Made by a program: the position numbers and the translations under genes. From contig MU647591.1 of NCBI GenBank assembly GCA_026770585.1, positions 30,474-56,938 on the forward strand: a stretch of DNA of 26,465 nt, written 5' to 3'. Position 1 is the stretch's first letter. Each line of letters starts with the position of its first letter. The notes beneath the pieces are model-generated. The model worked only from the letters and a program-made list of their open reading frames with translations, did no database searches and was not told the origin of the DNA. The DNA is from Baffinella frigidus (Eukaryota > Cryptophyceae > Cryptomonadales > Baffinellaceae). This document shows, one piece after another, positions 1-11,690 of this stretch.

Positions 1-71
1 CTTTCGCTGAGATTAGCTTTGTAAAGCGCAACGTTTGGCTTTGTAAAGCGCAACGTTTGGCGTTGTTGCAG

Positions 72-123
72 GTACCACGAGCGCGGGATCGCGTCGGTCT
101 CCTTTAGCAAGGACGGCACTAAG
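72..123 (+). CDS. EML exon 1 of window
   Basis: Acceptor GCAG at 68-71. One base completes the previous codon, then YHERGIASVSFSKDGTK. It matches the EML stretch ERGV..LDFS before the W-D-W repeat. Donor AAG/GTGGCG at 124. The intron's first bases (GTGGCG) nearly repeat the next exon's first bases (GTGGCC). Two 22-bp direct repeats lie just upstream. Confidence 0.8.
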
Positions 124-3100
124 GTGGCGGCCCCTGAACCTTCAACACCAAACACCAAACACTTAACACTTAACACCAAACACCAAACACCAAACCCTCA
201 ACACCAAACACCAAACACCAAAACACCAAACACCAACCCCCAAACCCCACCCCGCAGGTGGCCACGGTCGGGCTGGACCTCGACCACTCGATAGCCGTCT
301 GGGACTGGCGGAAAGGTGCTTCCCCCTCTCCCCTCCCACCAGCCCTCGAGGGAGCAACTCCTCTTTGTCGATCCCCTTGATTTGTACCGAGGGTCGCCGG
401 ATTCCGGCGACCTCCAGTGCAAATCAAGGGCGCTGGAAAAGGCGATTTGCTCGCAGTCTTGAGGGCGTTGGGTCTCTCTGGGGCTGGTCCTCGACCACTC
501 GATCGATGTCTGGGACTGGCGGAAAGGTGCTTCCCCCTAACACCCAAGACTACCCACTAAGTCCCACACCATACACCATAAACCATAAAACATAAACCAT
601 AAACCACAAACCATAAACCACAAACCACAAACCACAAACCACAAACCATAAACCACACACCACAAACCACACGCCACACACCACAAACCACAAACCACAA
701 ACCATAACGACAGGAACGCGGATCGCAACGTCGATGGGGTCTTCAGACAAGATCTTCGACGCGCGCTTTAACCCCGTCGACGACGTCCTCGTCACGTGCG
801 GCGTCCGCCACATCAAGTCTCAACCCTGAACCCTAAATCCTGAAATCCTCATCCCTAAACCCTCCGAAAGCCCTGATGTCGCTTTACTGTTAGAGTCGCT
901 TCTCTCTTCTCCAAACCCTAACCCCCTAAACCCTTACCCCTGGCCTCTAACCCCCTAACCCTAACCCCCCGAAACCCCAACCTCCGAAACCCTAACCCAT
1001 AACCCATAAATATCTAAGCCCCAACCCCCCCAACCCTAACTACCGCAGGTTCTGGAACATCATGGGAGACAACCAGCTCAAGTCCAAGCGCGGCATCTAC
1101 GGCCAGGTTCCAAACCCTACACCCTACACCCTAAACTATAAACCATAAACCATAAACCATAAACCATACACCCCAAACTCCCAACCCCACACCCTCAATC
1201 CTTCCAGCGCCCACGCTTGCAGGAGGGGGTGCAACACACGATGCTCCCGCAGAGCCCTAAACCCTAAACCCGGAACCCGGAACCCGGAACCCGAAACCCG
1301 GAACTCGCAACCCGGAAACCGGAAACCGAAACCCGGAACTCGCAACCCGGAACCCGAAACCCTAAAACCTAAACCCGGAACCCGGAACCCTCAGGAGGGG
1401 GTGCAACACACGATGCTATGCGTGGCCTTCACCGACACCCTAAACCCAACACCCCACACCCCAAACTTCAAACCCCACACCCCACACCCCAAACACCACA
1501 CCCTCAAACGTTCCCGCGCTCACGCTTGCAGGAGGGGGTGCAACACACGATGCTGTGCGTGGCCTTCACCGACGCAGGCCTCGCCCTCACAGGCGCCCAG
1601 GTACCTCAACCCAGGACCCTGACACCTGAGCCCTAACCTGTGTATACGATTGAGGGGTTCTGGGTTTGGGGGTTGGGGGATAAACGGTTGATGGGGTTGG
1701 GGGGTATACGGTCAGGGGGTTTGGGGGTATACGGTTGAGGGGTTTGGGGGCTATACGGCTGCGGGGTTGAGGGGGTGTTTAGGGTTTAGGGTTCAAGGTT
1801 TAGGGGAGGGGGTGCAACACACGATGCGGTGCGTGGCCTTCACCGACGCCCTCAAGGGTGCACAGGTCCACACCCCAAACACTGAACCCTGACCCGTTGA
1901 CACTGTCCGAACCCTACACCCTCAACTCTCCAGTTTGTACTGTCCCAACCCTCAACCCTCAAACCCCAGACCCCAAACCCCAAACCCCAAACCCCAAACC
2001 CCAAACCCTAACCCCCAAACCCCAAAACCCAAAACCCAAAACCCAAAACCCAAAACCTAACACCTAACCCGAAATCCCAAACCCCCAAACCCCCAAACCC
2101 CAAACCCCAAACCCCCCAAACCTCCAAACCCGAAAACAGTCGGGGGACATCTACCTCTGGAAGGGAGCGCGCCTCGAGTGGCAGTTCGAGGTCCATTCCC
2201 TAGCAGTCTATTTGGCTTCGCCAGTTTGTACCAGGAGGGGTACGATATCCGGTACCCCGCTGGTACAAATCCGCCTGCGCCTTAATCCGTCAAGTCCTTA
2301 AGCCTCGAGTGGCAGTTCGAGGTACACCCTAAAACCTAAACCCTAGAACCCAAACCCTAAACCCTAAACGCTTAACCTCTCAACTCTGAGTCCTAAACCT
2401 TGAACCCCTAAGCCCCTAAACCCCTAAACCCTGAACCCTGAACTCGAAACCCGAAACCGAGGCAGCGCCACCGCCGTGAGTGACAGGTCGATGGTAGACC
2501 TTAAACCCCAAACCCTCAACCCTAAATCCTAAACCCTAAACCCTCCCCCGATTCACTAGGACTTAAACCCTAAACCCTAAACCCTAAACCCTAAACGCCG
2601 CCCCTCTTTCCTCAACCCTAAATCCTGGAACCTAAACCCCTAAACCCTAGCCCCTGAACCCTGAACCCTAAACCCTGAACCCTGAACCCAAGGCCCTCAG
2701 GCGCACAATCTCATCTCGGACCATACCAGAATCTGTCCTGGTGAAAAGGCGTAAGATAGCATCATTTGGTGCCTAAAATAGTATACACCCTTACCTTCCG
2801 CGTGGGGAGCCTAAGATAGCGGGACAGATTCTGTCTTGGTCCGAAATTAAATCCCTCCCCGATTCGCTGGGATCTAAACGCCGCCTCTCGTGCCTCAATC
2901 CTCAACCCGAATTCCAAACCCCTAAGCACGAAACCCTGCACCCGAAATCCTGAACCCCAAACCCTGAACAAGGAGGGGTACGATTCCCGGGGACGCTTTG
3001 ACAGCAGAGCTCGGTCGCAGGTGCATCATACAATGCAGCGACAAGCGCGCAGCTGTGCTTCCTTAGGCTGCGAGACAATTGGGATCGGACCTTGTACCAA

Positions 3101-6100
3101 GCTGGAACAGGCCCGTGCTGGGTTCCTTGTTTTAACCCGAAACCCGAAACACCAAACACCAAACCCTCAACCCCAAACCCCAAACACCAACCCCGAACGC
3201 AGGAGGCGCCCGTGTTCGCCATCCCCACCTACCCACACAGCGGGCTTCGAAGGGATTTCGGATAACCCTTCCGCGATCAGACCTAGGACCCTACCATAGG
3301 CAACGCGCAGGGACATAGGGGGGTTCCTACGGGCAAGGTAACGGAACGTCGGCCGAAAATCTCTTCGTAGCTCGCCGTGTGGCCTGACGGCGTTGTTTCC
3401 GCACGAGAGAGAAGATAATCTCGAGGGACCTCCCCAGAGTCGTATATTACCAAGTATACAACGTATACGAAGTTGTTTTTGTCTATCTTCGTGTACGTTC
3501 TATACTTGTCTTCGTATACGTTGTATGGGGACTCACGTGGAAGAGGTCGGTATACGACGTATACAACGATGGTTCCAAAACCCGAAACCCGAAAGCAGGA
3601 AGCGCACATCGGGCCCGTGTTCGCCATCCCCACCTACCCACACAGCGGACTTCGAAGGGATTTCGGATAACCCTTCCGCGATAAGACCTAGGACCCTACT
3701 GTAGGCAACGCGTAGGGACATAGGGGGGGTCCCCAAACCCGAAACCCGACACCCGAACCCAGGAAGCGCACATCGGGCCTGTGTTCGCCATCTCCACCTA
3801 CCCTGACGGCTTTGTCTCCGGCGGTAAACCCTAAGCACCAAACCCCAAAACCCAAAACCCAAAACCCAAAACCCAAACCCCTAAACCCAAACCCCAAACC
3901 CCAAACCCCAAACCCCAAACCCCAAAACCAGGCAAGGATGGGCGGGCGCGGCTCTGGTCAGGACTCGACCCTGTCAAAGTACCACCCCCAAACCCTGACA
4001 GACACTTCCTCGAAAACGCACCTTTTCGACTCCGCGCGTCTTTCAAAACACACCTTTTCGAATCCACGCGTCTCTCAAAACACACCTTTTCAGCTCCGCG
4101 TCCCGCGAAACGCCGCGTTGCACCGTATTTATCTCTACGAAACGCTGCGTTACACCGTATTGATCTATGAAATTAGGCAAAGACGGGCTGGCGCGCCTCT
4201 GGTCAGGACTCGACCCTGTCAAGGTACCACCCTAAACCCCAAACTTCAAACCCTAAACCATAAACCATAAACCATAAACCCCAAACCCCAAACCCCAAAC
4301 CCCAAACCCCAAACCCCAAACCCCAAACCCCAAACCCCAACCCTACACCCTAAACCCTAACCCCTAAACCCTAAACCTTAAACTCTGAGATTTAAACTCT
4401 AAACCCTGAACCTTAAAACCCAGACTCTAAACCCTCAACCTTGGACTCCCTAACCCTTAAGCCCTAAACGCTAGACTCTAAACCCTCGACCCCAAATCCT
4501 CAACCCTAGACTCTAGACCCTAGACCCTAGACCCTAGACCCTAGACCCCAGAACCTAAACACTAGCCCCTAACGAATAACCCCTAAACCATTCCCCCTTC
4601 CCCCAAATCGCACCCGTTCGACTTCTCCTCGATAACGGTCACGTTCCGGTGCTGACAGAACCGTCCTCCAAAACACACCCTTTCGACTCCTCGTCCCGCG
4701 AAACAAGGCGTTAAATCGTATTTATCTTGACGAAACGCTGTATTACACCGTATTTATATATTGTTGCGGACTGGCGCGTCCGCGAAACGCCGCGTTTTTT
4801 ACCGTCGCGTCCGCGAAACCGCAGGTGTTCGACTTCTCGTCGACGACAGTCGCGTCCTCGATCTCGACGCGGATCCGCTCGGTCGCGTGGAAGGACGGTC
4901 ACGTGCTCGTCGGAACCATGTCCAACGAAATCTTCGAGGTGGCCACTCGAGGCTGGAAGGGGGGGCTTTTAAAATGTGGGGTTGTAGACATTTGTACGAG
5001 TCACGGGCGGGGTTGGTCACGTAGCCCGCGGATATCCGCGGGCTGGGGCAAATAACCTGACTATTTGGACGAGATGGTTGCGCGGAAGGATGGGCACGTG
5101 TCCGTCTGAACCATGTCCAACGCGATCTAATGTGGAAACGGTTTTAATTTAAACCCATTGGATGCAGTGAAAATTACTACACGATTGCTTTTATATTACT
5201 AGTAAAACTCTTTATGTGTAGTAAATTTCATTGCCAGAAAGTTTTAAATTAAAACCGTTTCCCTATGAGATCTTCGAGGTGCAGTCCCGCCCCACACAAG
5301 GCGGGCATTGACCTTTTCTTAAATGTTGGTTTTGAGGTCGTGTCCAGTATTTGTACGGGAATTGGTCACGTCCCCGGGGCTTAAACCCCCGGGGACGTGA
5401 CACTTACTACACAATGCAGAGACGACCTTCTTAAAATGGGGTTTTAAGAAAAGGTTGCGTGGTGCGTGGAAGGACGGTCACGTGCTTCCTTGGTCGGATA
5501 GCGAGGGGGCAAACGGATCTTTTTAATTCGGGTACGAATTTAAATTTTGGTACCAGTCGCGTCCAGTTTGTACTGGGCTTCAGCTCCCGATGGGAGCTGA
5601 AGGCAATAAATACCCGATCCATTTGCCCCCTCGCTATCCGAGCAAGATGTCGGGACCATGTCCATTGAAATCTTCGAGGTGATCTATTACGGGCATTGGA
5701 ACTGAAGTTTGGTCGATAAAGGGCATTGGAGCCGTTCCTGACGTTGGATCCATTCGTGACGTTAATAGGCGAACGGCCTGAAAATGGGGTAGTTAGGCAT
5801 ACGGCATTGCCTAGGACCTCCTACCGTAGGCCGAGAGATCCTAGGACCAAAAAGTCTCGGCCTACGGTAGGAGGTCCTAGGCAATGCCGTAGGCCTAAGT
5901 ACCCCATTTTTAGGCCGTTACCCTATTAACGTTGGATCCATTCGTGACGTTGAAACCATTCCTGACGCTTGATCCCTTTTCCTACCGCTTGATCCCTTTT
6001 CCGCTGTCGAGCGAGTTTGGCACGAAATCAAACGCCAAGGTCGAAAATCGACAATCGACCTTGGCTTTTCCATAGGAACCCCCTATGTCCCTACGTTAGG

Positions 6101-6515
6101 GCCTATGGATTACGTTTAGATGGACTGTTCCCTTCTCGCTCGGCAGCGGCTGACGCTTGATCCATTTTCCTGACGTTGGATCCATTCTTGTCGTTGGAAC
6201 CATTCCCGGCATTTGATCCATTCCTGACGCTGGATCCATTTCTGACTTTCCTGTAAAGCAACTCATGCACGACGGACGTTGGAGCTTTTTCTGACGCTGG
6301 CGCCGTTGTCATTTCAGGTGGACGGGCGGACAATGACGCAGCGTCTCATGACGCAATCGCACGCGGGCTGTTGCGAGCCTCTCTTTCCGCCAGCCTCAAC
6401 CCTTAACCCTACAACCTGAACCACAACCTTTCTGACGTTGGAACCATTCACTAGAGAGAGAGAGAGAGAGAGAGAGAGAGGCAGAGAGTGTGTGTGTGTG
6501 TGCGATGGAGAGAGT

Positions 6516-6547
<32 letters not shown>

Positions 6548-9500
6548 AATGGATTTTTTTGACGCTGGAGCCGTTGTCATTTCAGGTGGACGAGCGGACA
6601 ATGACGCAGCGTCTCATGACGCAGTCGCACGCGGGCGCTGAAGTGTGGGGGCTCGACACCCACCCCTCCCAGGCGGTAATTTCTACACTCGAAACCCTAA
6701 AACATAATACATAATACATAATACATAAAAAATCATAAATCATTTATTAAAACATAAGACATAAAACATGAAACTTTCAATATAAAATCTAGAAGCTAGA
6801 ACATGGTGCAGTCGCGCGCGGGCGCTGAAGTGTGGGGGGTCGACACCCGCTCGTCCGAGGCGGCAAGCCCCAAACACTGAACCCTGAACACTGAACACTG
6901 GCTGAACGCTGACTGAACACTGAACACTGGAACACTCAACACTCAACACTCAACACTCAACACTCAACACTCAACACTGACTGAACACTGAACACTGAAC
7001 CATCAACTCTTAACCCTGATCCCTGAACCCTCAACCCTCAACCCTCAACCCTGAGGGCCTAAAACGCAAAATACAAAACCTGTAACCTAAAACCTAAAAA
7101 ACTGAAACCTGAAACATGAAAGATGGCACATGAAATCAACATTGAAAATAAAATCAAAATAATAAAAACAGGTTTTCTTTACGGGCGGAGAGGACAAGAC
7201 CGTCCGAGTGTACATTTGATCTTAAGTGAACCGCTCTTAGAAGAGTTGACTTACAGTGAAATGTTCAAACCCGCTGGCTTTGCCTTCGGAGTGAAAGGTT
7301 TCGGGACGAGACGCCCTCTTTCGTCCCGAAAAACCAAAAACTTAAAACCACAACCTGAAACATAAACATAAAACATGACACAAACATAAAACATAAAACA
7401 TAAAACATAAGACATCACACATAAAACTCTTCTAAGAGCAGTTCACTTAAGATCAAATGTACACGATTACAGGTGTTCGTGACGGGAGGAGAGGACAAGA
7501 CCGTGCGAGTGTACCGAGTCTCGTCCCGAAAACCTCTCCTCGTCCGCGAGCTGGAAGGTCCGCCTATTCCCCCTGCGGCAGTTGACTAAACCGCGCAGAG
7601 TTTGTACCAGGATGGGGACGAGACCGGGCAGAGTCAGTACCCGAAAAGCGTGGATTAGTCAACTGCCACGGGCCTCTCGTTTCCTCGGAGGACAAGACCG
7701 TGCGAGTGTACCGAGTCTCGTCCCGAAAACCTCTCCTCGTCCGCGAGCTGGAAGGTCCGCCTATTTGTATTACATATTAGTTATACGACCCTCCAATTGT
7801 CCACTTTTACCGGTGGTAGACTGCTAGAGGGTCCGTCTATAACCCTCCGCGTGTCCACTTTTTCCAGTGATAGGCTTTTGCCGGATCCGAAAACCCTGAA
7901 CAACGAACCGCAAACCCAGCGGGCGGTCAGTAGCCGATAACCAAACCCTAACCACTAAACACCAAACCCTAAACCCTAGAACCCAAACCGTGAACCCTAA
8001 ACCCTAAACACCCTAAACCCGACCCGCTAAACCCTAAACCCTAAACCCTAAACCCTAAACCCTAAACCCTAAACCCCAAACCCTAAACCCCAAAAAACAA
8101 ACCCTCATTCCTAAACCCGACCCCATAAACCCTAAACCCTAAAACCTAAACCCTAAACCCTAAACCCTAAACCTCAACCGCAGCGGGTGGGCGATCGGTC
8201 GCCTGTCACCCCCAACCCCAAACCCCTATCTCCTAACCACTTTCCCCGAACCCTGAACTCCTAAACCCTTACCCCTAAACCCTAACCCCCAAACGCAGCG
8301 GGCGTGCGGTCAGTAGCCTACAACCACGACGCGTCACTCCTGGCGTGCGGCCTCATCACTGGCCAAGTAATTCCTACACGCTAAACCCTACACCCGAAAC
8401 CCGAAACCCGAAACCCGAAACTTTGAACCCGAATCCAGGCCTGGTCGCAGGCCAAGTAAACCCTACACCCGAAACCATAAACCCGAATCCAGGCCTCATC
8501 ACTGGCCAAGTACTCCCTACACCCCAAACCATAAACCATAAACCCGAATCTAGGCCTCGTCACATGCCAAGTAAACCCTACACCCCAACCCCTAAACCAT
8601 AAACCGTAAATTATAAACCATAAACCATAACCCATAAACCATAAACCATAAACCATAAACCATAACCTCGAAACCCTGAACCCTGGAAATTTCTGGTTGT
8701 CTGTAGTTTCGTGCAGTCAAGCCCAATCTCTACACCCCGAACCACAACCCCTAAACCCTGAACCCTGAACACTAAACCCGAAATCCTGAACCAGGTCATA
8801 ATTCTGGAACCCAAGCGTCTCGAACAGGTCCGAAACCTGAAACCCCAAACCCCAAACCCCAAACCCCAAACCCCAAACCCCAAACCCCAAACCCTACACC
8901 TTGAGCCTTCACCCGAAACCCTAAATCCTACACCCTACGAACCAGAAACCAGAAACCAGAAACCAGAAACCCGAAACTTGAAACCCAAAACCCGAAACCT
9001 GAAACCCGAAACCCGAAACCCTAAAACCTACACATTAGGCCTACACCCGAAACCCGAAACCTGAAACCCGAAACCCTAAATCCTACACCCTACACCTTGA
9101 GCCTACACTCGAAACCTGAAACCCGAAACCCTAAACCCCACACCCTACACCTTAAGCCTACACCCGAAACCCGAAACCCGAAACCCGAAACCCTACACCT
9201 TAACCCTACACCCTACACCCGAAACCCGAAACTCTCTCACCCACCTTTTCCCTCTAACCTCCCCCCCGCCGTTTCAATCTAAACTGCTCAACCTTACTTA
9301 CCCTAAACCCCAAACCCCAAACCCCAAACCCCAAACTCCAAACTCCAAACCCCAAACCCCAAACCTTGAACCCAAACCCCACACCCCAAACCCCCACAAC
9401 CTGAGCCCTGAACCCAAACCCCCACCCGCCCCTCTCTGTAAAGTGACTCTATTTCTCTGTGAAGCGACTCTCTATATTCACTCGTGGACTGCGGATCTTT

Positions 9501-11652
9501 CATCAAAAGTCAACTTGCCCAGGAGGCAGTTAACTTTCAGGATTTTCTAATGCAAATTTGGTCACATTACCGCTAAATCTAGGGGTCCCGAAACCTTCGT
9601 AGCCAACCGAGTGGGTAAAGCGACTAAACCCCAAACACCAAAAGGTGTGCGTGCAGCACGCGCGGTCGACGCCAATCCTTTTTCGTTACCTTATCCGTAG
9701 GAACCCCCCTATGGCCCTACGGGTTGCCTACCGTAGGGTCCTAGGGCTTATCGCTTGCCCAAAAACAACAGGTGTGCGTGCGGCACGCGCGGTCGTCGCC
9801 GATTCTCGACCTCAAGTTCTCTCCTGACGGACGCTTCCTCGCCACCTGTTCCCAGGTTTACTTCATACTAGCAGTTGCAGAGTAGTTTTACTATTGTCGA
9901 AATGGGCTTCGCGCGGAATCGAGGTCAGGTCAGGAAATCAGGAAAATTTCCAAAATGGACTTGTATGCTATCTTAGGCATGGTTTTATCTCAAAATAGCA
10001 TCTCCCACCCACAAGATGACGCAAAAAGGTGAAAAACTAAAAAATGTTGCTGACCTGACCTCGATTTTTTCCGCGCGGAGTCCATTTCGACAATAGTAGT
10101 TGTAGAGTACCTTTCCTGTAATTGTAGCGCAATCGTACGACTGAATTGGTGTTTCGGTATGAACATTACTGCGCGGAATCATACTAGTACAGTCCACCTA
10201 CCCTAACACAGGCTACCGTAACACATACTTACCCTCCACACATACTCCTTCGGCCGGCCCCCGATTTCCCCCTGCAAGGAAGTATGCCTGAAGGGTGGAC
10301 ACCATAACGCATACCTACCCTCCACACATACTCCATCAGTCCGGCCCCGACGGATATGTGTTAGGGTAGGTCCACTGTAGTATGATCCCGGAAACTACAA
10401 ACTACCTGTTCCTGGAGGAGGGCAAAACCCTAAACCCCAAACCACCAACCCCCAAACCCCAAACTCCAAACCCCAAACCCCAAACCCAAACCCCAAACCC
10501 CAAACCCCAAACCCCAAACCCCAAACCCCAAAAACCCAAACCCCAAACCCCACACTCCAACCCCCACACCCCAAACCCTAAACCCCAAACCCCACACCCC
10601 ACACCCCAAACTCCCAACCCCAAACCCCAAACCCTAAGCCCCAAACCCCACACCCCACACCCCACACCCCACACTCCAAACCCCAAACCTTACACCCCAA
10701 ACCTCCAACCCTACACCACACAACACACACAACACACACAACACACACAACACACACAACACACACAACACACACACCACACTCCCAACCCCCCAAACAC
10801 CCCAAACACCCCAAACACCCCAAACACCCCCCCAAAAAAAACAAGAAAGCAAAAAGAACAAAACCAAAACCGGGGGTTGGCCCACCGCTATGGGGCGCAG
10901 GTCCCCCAACCCCACACCCCAAACCCCAAACACCAAACCCGAAATCAGGAGGGGTCGCTGGATGTCTACGAGGCCCTCGTCGATTTCGAACTCGTACTCC
11001 CCCTAAACCCTAAACCCTAGACCCTAACTAAACTCGTACTCCCCCGCCCCTAAACCTAACCCCTAGACCCCTACCTAAACCCTAACCCATAGACCCTAAC
11101 TAAACCCTAAACCCTAAACCCTAAACCCTAAACCCTAAACCCTAAACCCGTGCAACCCTGACCCCTAACCCCTAAACCTTAAACCCTAAACCCTAACTCC
11201 TAAGCCACACCCGACACCCTAAACCCTAAACCCTAAACCCTAAACCTTAAACCCTAAACCCTGAACTCGTACCCCCCGCCCCTCGTAACTACGGTGTAGG
11301 AGTTAGGGTGTTAGAGTTCAGGGTTCAGGAGGGGGCGCTGGATGTCGACTTCGAACTTGTACTCCCCTGCCCCTAAACCCTAAACCCTTAACCCTAAACC
11401 CTAAAACCCAAACCCTAAACCCTAAACTTTAACCCCTGAACCCTAAACCCTAAATCCTAACCCCTAAACCCTAACCCCTAAACCCTGACCCCTAACTAAA
11501 CCCTAAGCCCTAAACCCTAAACCCTAAGCCCTTACTCCTAAACCACCCCTTACACCCTAAACCCTACACCCTACACCCTACACCCTACACCCTACACCCT
11601 ACACCCTCCGAACTTGTGCGTCCCCTCAATCCTAAACCCTCAACCTTGAAAC

Positions 11653-11690
<38 letters not shown>

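Noticed and set aside
537-816. Minus-strand FVVCGLWFVVCGLW frames, possible membrane protein
   Set aside because: Reverse translation of CCACAAA/CCATAAA repeats; no splice signals and no other support.
3021-3060. GTGCATCATACAATGCAG as another exon 5 echo
   Set aside because: VHHTMQ resembles VQHTML, but only over about 15 bases, and a similar ACACAATGCAGAGAC occurs at 5410 within an element, so chance or element origin is as likely.
10382-11020. 212-residue frame of NPKPQTP repeats and its minus-strand GVWGLGF partners
   Set aside because: Translation of CCCCAAA heptamers. A 7-base unit has period 7 codons in every frame and is open by composition; only 10949-10993 inside it is coding.
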